DNA of 64,000 nt from Pseudoclavibacter sp. AY1H1 (GCF_002931055.1 NZ_PSXX01000001.1:186001-250000); one strand, 5' to 3'. Positions 33,288-42,974 are shown, counted from the stretch's first letter. The notes: generated from the letters alone by a model not told the origin. A program made the numbers and translations.

Positions 33288-34649
33288 GTGAACGAGTGGG
33301 TCATGCTCGGCATCGGCGTCCTCCTGACGGTGGGGACCGGCGTCTTCGTCGGGTCGGAGTTCGCGCTCGTCAACCTCGACCGCAACGACCTCGAGAAGCG
33401 TCGGGAACGCGGGGAGAAGCGCCTCACCCCGACCATCAACGCGCTCAAGCACACGTCGACGCACCTCTCGAGCGCGCAGCTCGGGATCACGCTGACGACC
33501 CTCCTCACCGGCTACACGATGGAGCCGGCCATCTCGTCGCTGCTCTCGTCGCCGCTCGGCGCCGTTGGGCTGCCGGATGACGCCGTGCGCCCCGTCGGCG
33601 CCGTGCTCGCGATCGTGATCGCCACGGGGCTCTCGATGGTCATGGGGGAGCTGATCCCGAAGAACTTCGCGCTGGCCGTGCCGCGTGCGACGGCGAAGTT
33701 CCTCATCCCGCTGCAGGTCGCGTTCACAACCGTCTTCCGCCCCGCCGTCGCGGTGCTCAACGGAAGCGCCAATGGCCTCATCCGGGCCCTCGGCATCGAG
33801 CCCAAGGAGGAGCTCTCCGGCGCCCGCACGGCGGAGGAGCTCTCGAGCCTCGTCCGCCGCTCCGCGCTCGTTGGACTGCTCGAGGGCGAGCGGGCGGTGC
33901 TCTTGAGCCGCACGCTGCGGTTCTCCGACCACATCGCGGCGGACGTCATGACGCCCAGGCCGCGTGTGCAGTCCATCGCGGTCGACGCGCCGGTGCAGGA
34001 CCTCATCGACCTCGCGAAGTCGACGGGCCATTCCCGATTCCCGGTGACCGGTGAGGACATCGACGAGATCGTCGGCGTCGCCCACCTGAAGAACGCCGTC
34101 TCGCTGCCGCTCGATCGCCGCCGTTCCGTGCCGGTCGGCGCGATCAAGACGGATGCGCTGCTCGTGCCGGAGACGCTGGGGCTCGACGCTCTGCTCGCCG
34201 AGCTCCGCTCCGGCGGCTTCCAGCTCGCCGTCGTGCTCGACGAGTACGGCGGCACGAACGGGGTCGTCACTCTCGAGGATCTCGTGGAGGAGATCGTCGG
34301 CGAGCTCGTCGACGAGCACGACCGAGCGCATCTCGACGTCGTGCGCGCCAAAGGCCGCACGACGTTCGACGGGATGCTCCGGCCGGATGAGGTACGAGAC
34401 CGCCTGAATATCGAGCTCGACGACGACGGGCCCTTCGAGACCGTCGCTGGCTTCATGATGAACGCGCTCGAGCGCATCCCCGCGGTCGGCGACGAGGTGC
34501 AGGTCCCCGTCGGCACGTTCCGCGTCGAGCGGATGGAGGGTCGCCGGGTCGATCGGGTCGCGTTCACGCCGAACGAGTCCTACGAGTCGAGGGAGGCGCT
34601 CATGCAGCGCCTCGCCGACAAGCACGCCGAGAAGGAGAACCGTGGCTGA
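33288..34649 (+). CDS. CNNM/HlyC-CorC family membrane protein with CBS domains
   Basis: A 453-residue protein with the CNNM (DUF21) layout: three to four membrane helices in residues 1-150 (including MNEWVMLGIGVLLTVGTGVF and LAIVIATGLSMVMGELIPKN), a CBS pair (about 205-335, with VMTPRPRVQSI and DEYGGTNGVVTLEDLVEEIVGE), and a C-terminal CorC/HlyC transporter-associated domain (about 350-430). Relatives export Mg or act in Mg and Co resistance; the hemolysin name is historical. GTG start with GAGGGG upstream. It overlaps the second family member by 8 bases. Confidence 0.9.
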   Translation: MNEWVMLGIGVLLTVGTGVFVGSEFALVNLDRNDLEKRRERGEKRLTPTINALKHTSTHLSSAQLGITLTTLLTGYTMEPAISSLLSSPLGAVGLPDDAVRPVGAVLAIVIATGLSMVMGELIPKNFALAVPRATAKFLIPLQVAFTTVFRPAVAVLNGSANGLIRALGIEPKEELSGARTAEELSSLVRRSALVGLLEGERAVLLSRTLRFSDHIAADVMTPRPRVQSIAVDAPVQDLIDLAKSTGHSRFPVTGEDIDEIVGVAHLKNAVSLPLDRRRSVPVGAIKTDALLVPETLGLDALLAELRSGGFQLAVVLDEYGGTNGVVTLEDLVEEIVGELVDEHDRAHLDVVRAKGRTTFDGMLRPDEVRDRLNIELDDDGPFETVAGFMMNALERIPAVGDEVQVPVGTFRVERMEGRRVDRVAFTPNESYESREALMQRLADKHAEKENRG

Positions 34650-35685
34650 GTACTGGTCTGGACTCGCCTGGCTCGTGGTGCTCCTCGCCGCGAACGCCTT
34701 CTTCGTCGGCGCGGAGTTCGCGGTCATCTCCGCGAAGCGATCGCAGATCGAGCCCCGAGCCGAGCGCGGCAGCAAAGCCGCCCAGCAGACGCTCTACGCG
34801 ATGGAGCATGCGACCGGCATGCTCGCGACGAGCCAGCTCGGCATCACCGTCTGCTCGCTGCTGATCCTCAACGTCTCTGAGCCGGCGCTGCATCACCTGC
34901 TCGAGATCCCGCTCTCCGCGACGGGGCTCAGCGAGGAGATGATCTCGACCATTGCGTTCGTCATCGCGCTCATCGTCGTCTCGTACCTGCACGTCGTGCT
35001 CGGCGAGATGGTCCCGAAGAACATCTCCTTCTCGGTGCCTGACCGCGCGGCGCTCCTGCTCGCCCCGCCGCTCGTGTTCTTCTCGCGGCTGTTCGCACCG
35101 GTCATCTGGGCGCTGAACGGCATCGCGAACACGACGCTGCGCCTGTTCGGCGTCGAGCCGAAGGCCGAGACGACGAGTGCGTTCACCTTCGACGAGGTCG
35201 CGGGCATCGTCGAGCAGTCCAAGCGCGAGGGTGTGCTCATGGATCGTGCCGGCACGCTCTCGAACACCTTCGAGTTCACGGCGAAGAAGGTCGCCGCGGT
35301 CGCGATCGCGGGCGAGCAGCTCGTGGTGCTGCCGCCGGAGGCGACGCCGGAGATGCTGCAGCGCGCGGTCTCCGAGCACGGCTATTCGCGCTACATCATC
35401 CTGGACGAGGAAGGTGAATTCTCCGGCTACGTGCACCTGAAGGACGTGCTCGACCTCGACAAGCCGGACGAGTTCGACCAGCCCATCCCGGTCAAGCGCA
35501 TCCGCTCGCTCGACTCGATGCACGACGAGGCCGACCTCGAGGACGCGCTCGCCACGATGCGGCGCACTGGGAGCCACCTGGCAAGGGTCCTCGATCGAGA
35601 GGGCAACACGCTCGGCGTGCTCTTCCTCGAGGACATCATCGAGGAGCTCGTCGGCGAGATCCGGGACGCGACTGCTCGCCACTGA
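34642..35685 (+). CDS. CNNM-type membrane protein, short form
   Basis: A 347-residue paralogue of the gene just upstream. It has the DUF21 membrane part (residues 1-150, with AANAFFVGAEFAVISAKRSQ and VVLGEMVPKNISFS) and a CBS pair (about 200-340), but ends right after LGVLFLEDIIEELVGEI, so it lacks the C-terminal CorC/HlyC domain. Such long-short pairs are common in Actinobacteria and may act together. The GTG start overlaps the upstream stop. Confidence 0.88.
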   Translation: MAEYWSGLAWLVVLLAANAFFVGAEFAVISAKRSQIEPRAERGSKAAQQTLYAMEHATGMLATSQLGITVCSLLILNVSEPALHHLLEIPLSATGLSEEMISTIAFVIALIVVSYLHVVLGEMVPKNISFSVPDRAALLLAPPLVFFSRLFAPVIWALNGIANTTLRLFGVEPKAETTSAFTFDEVAGIVEQSKREGVLMDRAGTLSNTFEFTAKKVAAVAIAGEQLVVLPPEATPEMLQRAVSEHGYSRYIILDEEGEFSGYVHLKDVLDLDKPDEFDQPIPVKRIRSLDSMHDEADLEDALATMRRTGSHLARVLDREGNTLGVLFLEDIIEELVGEIRDATARH

Positions 35686-35723
35686 TCGCCGGTCTCCTCG
35701 CCGGAGCGCGGTCGCGACTTGGC

Positions 35724-36689
35724 GTGTCGTCGAAGAGCGACCAGTATGGCCGGGTGAGGGAATTCGATGCTCAGGATGCCGCGGCCAGCGTCTTCGCGCC
35801 GCGCGAGGACGACCACAAGTACCGCCGGGGTGTCACGGCGTTCGTGACGGGCTCCACGCACTACCCGGGCGCCGCCGTCCTGGGGACGAGGGCCGCCCTC
35901 GCGACCGGGATCGGGATGGTGCGCTACGCCGGGGGCGAGGCGGAGACCAAGGCGGTGCTGTGGCAGAGTCCGGAGGTCGTCGCCGATCTCGCGTCGTTCG
36001 ATGCGCTTGTCGTCGGGTCCGGAGTGGATCCGAAGGACGTGCGGCGCACCAGCGAGGCGCGGGAGGCGCTCGATCGTGCTCGGGAGCTCGACGCGACGGT
36101 CATCGCCGATTCCGGCGCGCTCGGGCAGATCGCCAAGCGCGTGCTGGGAGGCCACCACGTGCGCCGATGCATCCTGACGCCCCATGCGGCCGAGCTCGCC
36201 GCCCTCATCACGAAGCTCGAGGACACCGAGGTGCATGCCACCGACGTCATCAAGGAGCCGGAACAGGCTGTCCGCCTCGTGACGGATCGTCTCGGCTGCA
36301 CGCTCGTGCTCAAGGGGCACCGCACCTACATCGCGGGGGACGGTCCGACGATCGTCGTGGATGCTCCGGGAGCCTGGCTCGCCACGGCGGGGACCGGTGA
36401 TGTGCTGGCCGGGGCCATGGGTGCGCTGAGCGCCGTCGCCTCGAAGCGAGACGTGGCCGAGCAGCCGGAGCCGCAGCACCTCGCGGCAGCGGCTGTCTGG
36501 CTGCACGCGCGAGCCGGTTGGCTGGCGTCGCAGCTGAACGCGGGAAACGCTGAGGCCGCTTCCGCGCTGCTTGCCCCGATCGACGAGCTCACGAGGTTCG
36601 GTCCTGGTGCGCCGATCAGGGCGAGCGACGCGACCGCTGCGTTGCCGCGCCTCGTCGGAGCGCTCGTGGCGTCCAAGCTGCGCGCCTGA
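35724..36689 (+). CDS. nnrD: ADP-dependent NAD(P)H-hydrate dehydratase
   Basis: A repair enzyme (YjeF C-terminal/ribokinase-like fold) that dehydrates damaged NAD(P)H hydrates using ADP. The protein is 321 residues from GTG 35724; GTG 35754 is a plausible later start since VREFDAQDAA resembles the usual N-terminus. Motifs: KYRRGVTAFVTGSTHYPGAA near the start, the middle ILTPHAAELAALI, and the phosphate loop ATAGTGDVLAGAMGAL. The epimerase half (YjeF N-terminal) is absent, as in family members that are single-domain. Confidence 0.85.
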   Translation: MSSKSDQYGRVREFDAQDAAASVFAPREDDHKYRRGVTAFVTGSTHYPGAAVLGTRAALATGIGMVRYAGGEAETKAVLWQSPEVVADLASFDALVVGSGVDPKDVRRTSEAREALDRARELDATVIADSGALGQIAKRVLGGHHVRRCILTPHAAELAALITKLEDTEVHATDVIKEPEQAVRLVTDRLGCTLVLKGHRTYIAGDGPTIVVDAPGAWLATAGTGDVLAGAMGALSAVASKRDVAEQPEPQHLAAAAVWLHARAGWLASQLNAGNAEAASALLAPIDELTRFGPGAPIRASDATAALPRLVGALVASKLRA

Positions 36690-36709
36690 CCTGGGGTAGC
36701 TTGTCCCGC

Positions 36710-38095
36710 ATGACTTCGTCGTGGATCGCCCGTCACTGGCCGGGCCCTCTCTCGATCGTGACGCTCTGGCTTGCCTTCGCGGGCGTCCATTACGTGCTGA
36801 TCCTCGTGAACCTCTACTCGCTCTCGAACCCCATGGGAGACGTGTTCCAGGTCTACCGCGGGTGGGTCGACCAGGCCCAGCTGGGGCAGGTGCCCGGCAT
36901 CGATACGACCTTCGTGTACCCGCTGCCCTCGCTCCTGCCGATGCTGGTGGCGGACGCGGTCGGCGGGCAGGCGAACTACGGCCTGGGCTGGCTGCTGGTG
37001 GTCGCGGCCGGCAACGCCGTGGCGTTCGCGGCGCTGACGCTGTGGCGCCCCTCGTCTCGCGACGCCAGGCTCCGGCAGATCGCCGCCTGGTGGTGGCTCG
37101 TGCTCATGGCCCTGCTCGGACCGGTGGCGCTCGGCCGCATCGATGCGGTGAGCGTGCCGATCGCGATCCTCGCGCTGCTGGCGCTTCGGCGTCGTCCCGA
37201 GATCGCGGGTGCCCTGCTCACGTTCGGCGCATGGCTCAAGATCTGGCCAGCTGCCGTGTTCGCGGCGGCCTTCATCGTGCTGCGCCACCGACTCTGGCTC
37301 GTTGCTGGTGCCGTCGTCGTGTGCGCTGCCGTGCTCATCCCGGCCCTCGCGCTCGGTGGCGGGTCGAACGTGTTCTCCTTCGTGACCGAGCAGACGGGGC
37401 GAGGGCTGCAGGTCGAGGCGGTCGCCGCGACCGTGCCGATGTGGCTCGCGTCGATGCAGGTGCCTGGCTACGACGCCTACTACTCGATGGAGATCCTGAC
37501 CTTCCAGGTCGACGGTCCCGGCACGGAGTTCGTGAGCGCTCTGCTCACGCCGGTGCTTGGCGTGGCCGTGCTCGGCGTGGTGCTGCTCGCACTTGTCTCC
37601 AAGCGTCGTGGCATGCCGTTCACGCGCCTGTTCCCGGCCTTGTCGCTCGCGCTCGTGCTCTCGTTCATCGTCTTCAACAAGGTCGGCTCGCCGCAGTTCA
37701 TCACGTGGCTCGCGCCGGTCATCGTGTTCGGGCTCGTCGTCGACGTCAGGCGCTTCGCGCTGCCCGCCGGCATCGCCCTCTGCATCGCCTGGCTCACGCA
37801 GATCATCTATCCAGGCAACTACAACTTCGTGACCGATGCCCACTCCGCCGGCGTCGCGCTCCTCGCGGGTCGCAACGGGCTGCTGGTCGTGCTGCTCGTC
37901 TGGGCGCTCTGGGCGATGTGGCCGCGCAGCAGGCGAGCTGTGCGCGGGGCTCCGAGCGGCAGCTCGGCGGCTCGCACCCCCGCCAGCTCAGCCGTTCGCG
38001 AGCATGGAGCGGATGGCGTCGCCGACGTGGTGGATCTCGAGCAGGAACCCGTCGTGGCCGAAGTTCGACCTGATCGTGACGGCTCTGTCGCCTGA
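36710..38095 (+). CDS. GT87-like polytopic membrane glycosyltransferase
   Basis: A 461-residue protein with about ten membrane helices. The pattern fits polyprenyl-phosphate-mannose-dependent GT-C/GT87 enzymes of Actinobacteria: a first loop with an acidic GDVFQVYRGW, later FGAWLKIWPAAVFAAA and FNKVGSPQFITWLAPVI. ATG 36710 follows TAGCTT by seven bases. The last 36 codons run antisense through the 3' end of metX, and residues past WAMWPRSRR are polar and compositionally odd, so the natural end may once have been earlier. Acceptor unknown. Confidence 0.75.
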   Translation: MTSSWIARHWPGPLSIVTLWLAFAGVHYVLILVNLYSLSNPMGDVFQVYRGWVDQAQLGQVPGIDTTFVYPLPSLLPMLVADAVGGQANYGLGWLLVVAAGNAVAFAALTLWRPSSRDARLRQIAAWWWLVLMALLGPVALGRIDAVSVPIAILALLALRRRPEIAGALLTFGAWLKIWPAAVFAAAFIVLRHRLWLVAGAVVVCAAVLIPALALGGGSNVFSFVTEQTGRGLQVEAVAATVPMWLASMQVPGYDAYYSMEILTFQVDGPGTEFVSALLTPVLGVAVLGVVLLALVSKRRGMPFTRLFPALSLALVLSFIVFNKVGSPQFITWLAPVIVFGLVVDVRRFALPAGIALCIAWLTQIIYPGNYNFVTDAHSAGVALLAGRNGLLVVLLVWALWAMWPRSRRAVRGAPSGSSAARTPASSAVREHGADGVADVVDLEQEPVVAEVRPDRDGSVA

Positions 38096-39196
38096 GTAGC
38101 TGTTCTGCACGCCCGCGGCGATGCGGTGCTGCGTCTCGGGCGGGAAGAGCACGTCCGTCGAGATGCCGATGACCATGGTGGATGCGGTGACGCGCGCGAG
38201 CGCGGCATCGAGGCCTCCGCGGTCGCGGCCGACGTTGTGCGAGCTCATGGCCGTCAGCAGCGTGATGTAGCTGTTGGCGTCGAAGCGACGCGTGAAGCGG
38301 TTGCCGTGGAAGTCGAGGTAGGACTCGACGGCGTAGCGCCCTTCGTCCTGCTCCGGGCTGAGGTTGGACTGCCAGCTGCGTCCGAAGCGGTCGTCGAGCT
38401 CGGTGCCCGACCGGTAGTTGAGCATGGCGAGGCGCCGCGCGAGGGCGAGGCCGCGGTGCGGTCCGAAGCCAGCGGGCTCGTCCGCGTAGTCGCCGCCGTT
38501 GAAGTTCGGATCGAGCCTGATGGCGTCGATCTGCAGGGTATTCTGCGCGATGGTCTGCGCGTCGGACGCCGCAGGGGCACTCATCACGACGAGCCGCTGC
38601 GTGCGGTCGGGGTACATGATGCCCCACTCGAGCGCGTGCATGCCGCCCATGGAGCCGCCGATGACGGCGGCGAACGAGGCGATGCCGAGTTCGTCCGCGA
38701 GCAGCGCCTGCGCTCGCACCTGGTCGCGGATCGTGAGCACCGGGAAGGAGGATCCGTACGCGTTCCCGCGAGCATCGAGGCTCGCGGGTCCCGTCGAGCC
38801 CTGGCAGCCGCCGAGCATGTTGGGGGCGATCACGAAATAGCGGTCCGTGTCGAGAGGGGCCCCGGGACCGACGATGCCCGGCCACCAGCCTGCGGTCGGA
38901 TGCCCGGGCCCGAGCGGCCCCTCCACGTGCGAGTCGCCGGTGAGCGCGTGGAGCACGAGGATCGCGTTCGAGCGGTCGGCGTTGAGCGTGCCCCACGTCT
39001 CGTAGGCGAGCCGGATGAGCGGGAGCTCGCCGCCGTGCTCGGGGCTGAACGCCCCGAGCCAGGCGAACTGGCGGTGGCCGACGTCGTCACCGTCGCGCCA
39101 CGCGCCCGAGGCGGGCGGCCTCAGCGAGACCGCCCGCAATTCGTCGTTCGGAATTCTGCCGCTCGGCGGCGAGATGCCGTGATCTGTCCAGTCCAT
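37988..39196 (-). CDS. metX: Homoserine O-acetyltransferase
   Basis: A 402-residue alpha/beta-hydrolase that acetylates homoserine for methionine synthesis. ATG 39196 starts MDWTDHGISPPSG; the frame upstream is noise. Motifs: LVLHALTGDSHVEG, the oxyanion region NMLGGCQGSTGP, the nucleophile elbow GGSMGGMHALEW, and the late acid/His parts GISTDVLFPPE and FGHDGFLLE. It follows metY by 28 bases on the same strand. Its 3' end overlaps the convergent GT87-like gene by 108 bases. Confidence 0.94.
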   Translation of the reverse strand: MDWTDHGISPPSGRIPNDELRAVSLRPPASGAWRDGDDVGHRQFAWLGAFSPEHGGELPLIRLAYETWGTLNADRSNAILVLHALTGDSHVEGPLGPGHPTAGWWPGIVGPGAPLDTDRYFVIAPNMLGGCQGSTGPASLDARGNAYGSSFPVLTIRDQVRAQALLADELGIASFAAVIGGSMGGMHALEWGIMYPDRTQRLVVMSAPAASDAQTIAQNTLQIDAIRLDPNFNGGDYADEPAGFGPHRGLALARRLAMLNYRSGTELDDRFGRSWQSNLSPEQDEGRYAVESYLDFHGNRFTRRFDANSYITLLTAMSSHNVGRDRGGLDAALARVTASTMVIGISTDVLFPPETQHRIAAGVQNSYSGDRAVTIRSNFGHDGFLLEIHHVGDAIRSMLANG

Positions 39197-39224
39197 CAGC
39201 GCCAGGCTAGCGGCTACCCCGCGC

Positions 39225-40514
39225 CTAGGCGCGAAGCGAGTCGAGGGCCTGCGAGAGGTCCGCGATGAGGTCGTCGACGTTCTCGAGGCCGACCGAGAGG
39301 CGCACGAGTCCGGGGTTGATGCCGGATGCGAGGAGCTGCTCTGGGGTGAGCTGCGAGTGCGTCGTCGACGGCGGGTGGACGATGAGGCTGCGCACGTCGC
39401 CGATGTTTGCGAGGTGGCTGAAGAGCTGCACGCGCTCGACGAGCTTGCGGCCAGCTTCGACGCCGCCGCGGAGCTCGAACGACAGGATGGCACCTGCGCC
39501 GTTCGGTGCGTAGCGCTTCGCCAGGGCATTCCAGGGGCTCGTCTCGAGGCCCGCGTAGTTGACGTTCTGCACCTCGGCGTGGCCCTGGAGCCACGACGCG
39601 ATCGCGGTCGCGTTGGAGACGTGGCGCTCCATGCGGAGGCTCAGCGTCTCGACGCCCTGCAGGATCTGCCAGGACGAAGCGGGTGCGATGGATGCGCCGA
39701 TGTCGCGCAGCAGCTGCACGCGGGCCTTGGTGTGGAACGCGTTGGCGTTGCCGAGGGCACCCGTGTAGCTGAGGCCGTCGTAGCTCGGGTCGGGCTCGGA
39801 CAGGCCAGGGAAGCGGTCCTTGTGCTCATCCCAGGGGAAGGTGCCGCCGTCGACGATGACGCCGCCGATCACGGCGCCGTGGCCGCCGAGGAACTTCGTC
39901 GCGGAGTGGACGACGATGTCGGCCCCGTGCTCGAAGGGCCGGATGAGGAATGGGGTGGCGATGGTGTTGTCGACGATGAGGGGCACGCCGACCTCGTGGG
40001 CGACCGTGGCGACCGTCTCGATGTCGAGGATGTTGACGGCCGGGTTGCCGATCGTCTCGCCGAAGAAGAGCTTCGTGTTGTCCTTCGCCGCTGCCCGCCA
40101 GGCGTCTGGGTTGTTCTGGTCCTCGACGAAGGTGACGTCGATGCCGAGCTTTGCGAACGTGTACTTGAAGAGGTTGAATGTGCCGCCGTAGATGGACGTC
40201 GAGGACACGATGTGGTCGCCGGCCCCCGCGATGTTCAGGATCGCGAACGTCTCTGCCGCCTGGCCGGAGGCGAGCGCGAGAGCCCCGCTGCCGCCTTCGA
40301 GGTCGGCGATGCGCGCCTCGAGCACCGCGGTCGTGGGGTTCGTGATGCGCGTGTAGATGTTCCCGGCGCGCGAGAGCGAGAAGAGATCGGCCGCGTGCTG
40401 TGCGTCATCGAACACGTACGAGGTCGTCTGGTAGATCGGGGTGACGACCGCGTTGGTCGTGGGGTCGGGGGCAGAGCCTGCGTGGATCTGCCTGGTCTCG
40501 AAGCTCTGGGTCAT
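39225..40514 (-). CDS. metY: O-acetylhomoserine aminocarboxypropyltransferase
   Basis: A 429-residue PLP enzyme that makes homocysteine from O-acetylhomoserine and sulfide. It begins MTQSFETRQIHAGSAPDPTT. The PLP lysine lies in VVHSATKFLGGHG (near 209), the PLP-binding motif in GSGALALASGQAAETFA, and the substrate arginine region in NPGLVRLSVGLENVDDL. GGAGG precedes the ATG. With metX it forms the direct-sulfhydrylation route. A leader hairpin precedes the gene (40538-40557). Confidence 0.94.
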   Translation of the reverse strand: MTQSFETRQIHAGSAPDPTTNAVVTPIYQTTSYVFDDAQHAADLFSLSRAGNIYTRITNPTTAVLEARIADLEGGSGALALASGQAAETFAILNIAGAGDHIVSSTSIYGGTFNLFKYTFAKLGIDVTFVEDQNNPDAWRAAAKDNTKLFFGETIGNPAVNILDIETVATVAHEVGVPLIVDNTIATPFLIRPFEHGADIVVHSATKFLGGHGAVIGGVIVDGGTFPWDEHKDRFPGLSEPDPSYDGLSYTGALGNANAFHTKARVQLLRDIGASIAPASSWQILQGVETLSLRMERHVSNATAIASWLQGHAEVQNVNYAGLETSPWNALAKRYAPNGAGAILSFELRGGVEAGRKLVERVQLFSHLANIGDVRSLIVHPPSTTHSQLTPEQLLASGINPGLVRLSVGLENVDDLIADLSQALDSLRA

Positions 40515-40537
40515 GGGTAGCCTCCGTGTCGGCCGCG

Positions 40538-40557
40538 ACCCGACTGGACAGTCGGGT
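40538..40557 (-). promoter_or_regulatory. Hairpin in the metY leader
   Basis: ACCCGACT and AGTCGGGT form a perfect 8-bp stem with a 4-base loop, 24 bases upstream of the metY ATG. It could be a leader attenuator element or part of an operator. I looked for a SAM-riboswitch core and did not find one. Confidence 0.35.
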
Positions 40558-40658
40558 GGCACCGAGTGTGGCAGTGGGCGCTGGCGCGGGCAACGGAGCG
40601 GGACACAAATCGTCACGCGTGCCAGGCGCGGCGCGCGGCCGCATGCCACGATGGAGGC

Positions 40659-41480
40659 ATGCCTGAAGAACAGAGAACGCGTGTTGTCGTAGTGACGGGA
40701 GCGAGCAGCGGGATCGGCCGGTCGACGGTCAGGTCGTTGCGCGCAGAGGGCAGAGTGGTGCTCGCGACTGCGCGCCGTGCCGACCGGCTCGAGGAGCTCG
40801 CCGCCGAGACCGGCGCGGAGGTGCTGGCGGGGGACATCACCGATGACGCCTTCGTGGCCGAGCTCCGAGACACCGCGAGCCGGCTCGGAGAGGTCGAGGC
40901 CCTGGTCAACGTCGCCGGGGGAGCGTTCGGCACCGAGAGCGTCGAGGAGAGCAGCATCGCCGACTGGCAGCTGATGTTCGAGCTCAACGTCCTCGGCACG
41001 AAGCGCGTCATCACGGCGTTCCTGCCGCTGCTGCGTGCATCCGCCGCGAGCAGCGCGGACGAGTTCCCACACGCGGACATCGTCACGGTCACCTCCACGG
41101 CCGGGCGCGTCATCTACCAGGGCGGTGGCGGCTACGTCGCGACGAAGGCCGCGGAGGCGGCGATGATCGGGGTGCTGCGCCTCGAGCTCGGCGGTGAGCC
41201 CATCCGGGTCATCGACATCGCGCCTGGGATGGTGCACACGGAGGAGTTCACGCTCAAGCGGATGCGGGGCGACGGGGCCTCGGCCGACAAGCTCTACGAG
41301 GGCGTCGATCATCCGCTCACCGCGGAGGACATCGCGGCGACGATCCAGCTCGCGCTCCAGCTTCCCGGTCACGTCAACGTCGACGAGCTCGTCGTGCGTC
41401 CGGTGGCGCAGCGGGAGCAGTTCCAACTGCACCGCGGCCCCCTCGTCATGAAGGGCGCCACGAAGGAGGCCGGCGAGTGA
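40659..41480 (+). CDS. Short-chain dehydrogenase/reductase
   Basis: A 273-residue SDR. Cofactor motif VVTGASSGIGRST is near residue 12, NVAGG near 88, and the active site as ST followed by YVATKAA (the Tyr and Lys at about 164-168). An acidic GDITDD near 58 is typical for the fold. It is clustered with the peptidase S51 and ung genes: the stop overlaps the next GTG by 4 bases. Substrate unknown. Confidence 0.88.
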   Translation: MPEEQRTRVVVVTGASSGIGRSTVRSLRAEGRVVLATARRADRLEELAAETGAEVLAGDITDDAFVAELRDTASRLGEVEALVNVAGGAFGTESVEESSIADWQLMFELNVLGTKRVITAFLPLLRASAASSADEFPHADIVTVTSTAGRVIYQGGGGYVATKAAEAAMIGVLRLELGGEPIRVIDIAPGMVHTEEFTLKRMRGDGASADKLYEGVDHPLTAEDIAATIQLALQLPGHVNVDELVVRPVAQREQFQLHRGPLVMKGATKEAGE

Positions 41481-42208
41481 GCATCTTCCTGGTAGGCGGC
41501 GGAGACGGTTCAGGGGTCGAGCTCGCGCTCGCCCAGCTCGCGGGCGAGGCTCGAAGCCGCGCCGCCGGAGCGACGCCCGTCATCGCGGTCATCGCGGTCG
41601 GGGAGAACCCCGAGCCCGTCGCGGACTGGTTCGCGGACCGACTCCGATCGGTCGACCCTGGCGTCCTGGCGACTCCCGTGCTCGCCCGGAGCACGGCGAG
41701 CGGTGAACCGCTCGACGAGATCGATCTCGCCAGCTTCTCGACGGCCCACGGCATCCTGGTCTGCGGGGGCCACACCCCCGCGTACCTCGCCGCCCTGGCG
41801 CCGCTCGCGACCGACATCCGCCGCCTGGTGGCAGAGGGCGTCTCCTACCTCGGCTACTCGGCCGGCGCCGCCATCGCCGCGGACGAGGCCATCATCGGCG
41901 GGTGGCGCATCGGCGGCGTGCCCGTCGCCCCGGAGGAATCCGGCGAGGGACTCGACGAGGTGACGTTCGAGGCCGGCCTCGGGCTGGTCGATCTGACCAT
42001 CGAGGCGCACGCCGCCCAGTGGGGTCTCGTCGCGCTGTGCGCTGCGAGCATCGAAGCGGGACTCGCGGAGCGTATCCTCGCCGTCGACGAGGACACCGTC
42101 CTCAAGGTCGGAGAGGGCGCGCTGGAGATCCTCGGGTCCGGGAGCGTCTGGCAGCTGACCGCGGGGGAGGGCGGCGTCACGGTCTCCTCCAGCCGAGCCT
42201 CGGAATGA
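41477..42208 (+). CDS. Peptidase S51 / class I glutamine-amidotransferase-like protein
   Basis: A 243-residue alpha/beta protein of the peptidase E/cyanophycinase group. Nucleophile elbow GYSAG at residues 126-130 (Ser 128); a substrate loop is near [12 protein letters not shown]; a later acidic segment EAHAAQWG could supply the acid/His partner. It begins [11 protein letters not shown], typical of this family. It overlaps ung by an ATGA junction. The substrate may be a dipeptide or cyanophycin-like polymer, but this is inference. Confidence 0.78.
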   Translation: MSIFLVGGGDGSGVELALAQLAGEARSRAAGATPVIAVIAVGENPEPVADWFADRLRSVDPGVLATPVLARSTASGEPLDEIDLASFSTAHGILVCGGHTPAYLAALAPLATDIRRLVAEGVSYLGYSAGAAIAADEAIIGGWRIGGVPVAPEESGEGLDEVTFEAGLGLVDLTIEAHAAQWGLVALCAASIEAGLAERILAVDEDTVLKVGEGALEILGSGSVWQLTAGEGGVTVSSSRASE

Positions 42209-42927
42209 CGGAGTTGCGCGGGCTCAGCGATCTGCATCGGCTCGACCCGGGGTGGGCTCGGGCGCTCGAGCCTGCTGCCGGCCGCCTGGACGAGATCGCG
42301 GAGCGGCTGAAGCTGGAGGAGGATGCCGGCCGCGGCTTCCTGCCTGCTCCTGAGCACATCCTCAGGGCATTCGAGGCCCCACTCGACGACGTCCGGGTCC
42401 TGATCGTGGGCCAGGACCCGTATCCGACTCCCGGGCATCCCATCGGCCTGTCCTTCGCGACCGATCGCCACGTCCGGCCGCTCCCTCGAAGCCTCGCGAA
42501 CATCTACCGGGAGCTGCACGACGACCTGGGCATCGAAGCGGCCACCACCGGCGATCTCTCGCGGTGGAGCGAGCAGGGAGTCCTGCTCCTGAACCGTGTC
42601 CTGACGGTCGGCGCCGGCACGGCGGGCTCGCACCGCGCGTTCGGCTGGCAGTCGGTCACGGATCTGGCGATCGAGGCCCTGGTGGCCCGCCAGCGTCCGC
42701 TCGTTGCCATCCTCTGGGGCAAGGACGCGCAGGCCCTCGCCCCGCTGCTCGGCGAGACCCCGACCCTCGTGAGCGCCCACCCGAGCCCGCTCTCCGCCTC
42801 CCGCGGCTTCTTCGGCTCCCGTCCGTTCTCGCGGACCAACGAGCTGCTGCGGCAGCAGGGTGCGGATCCGGTCGACTGGCGGGTCGTCGAGACGCCCCAG
42901 GGCGCCACGCAGCCACCCCTGTTCTAG
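42205..42927 (+). CDS. ung: Uracil-DNA glycosylase
   Basis: A 240-residue family 1 uracil-DNA glycosylase that removes uracil in base-excision repair. The water-activating loop GQDPYP is at 69-74 (Asp 71), the DNA-minor-groove loop HPSPLS at 192-197 (His 192), and the uracil-binding [11 protein letters not shown] near 125. ATG 42205 overlaps the upstream stop. This is a full-length, normal enzyme. Confidence 0.96.
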   Translation: MTELRGLSDLHRLDPGWARALEPAAGRLDEIAERLKLEEDAGRGFLPAPEHILRAFEAPLDDVRVLIVGQDPYPTPGHPIGLSFATDRHVRPLPRSLANIYRELHDDLGIEAATTGDLSRWSEQGVLLLNRVLTVGAGTAGSHRAFGWQSVTDLAIEALVARQRPLVAILWGKDAQALAPLLGETPTLVSAHPSPLSASRGFFGSRPFSRTNELLRQQGADPVDWRVVETPQGATQPPLF

Positions 42928-42974
42928 GTGCGCCAGACCGAGCGCCGCCGACACGAGCATCAGAAAGGCACATC

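Noticed and set aside
40514-40658. SAM riboswitch upstream of metY
   Set aside because: I looked for the conserved SAM-I/IV core and joining segments on the minus strand and found only a short 8-bp hairpin.
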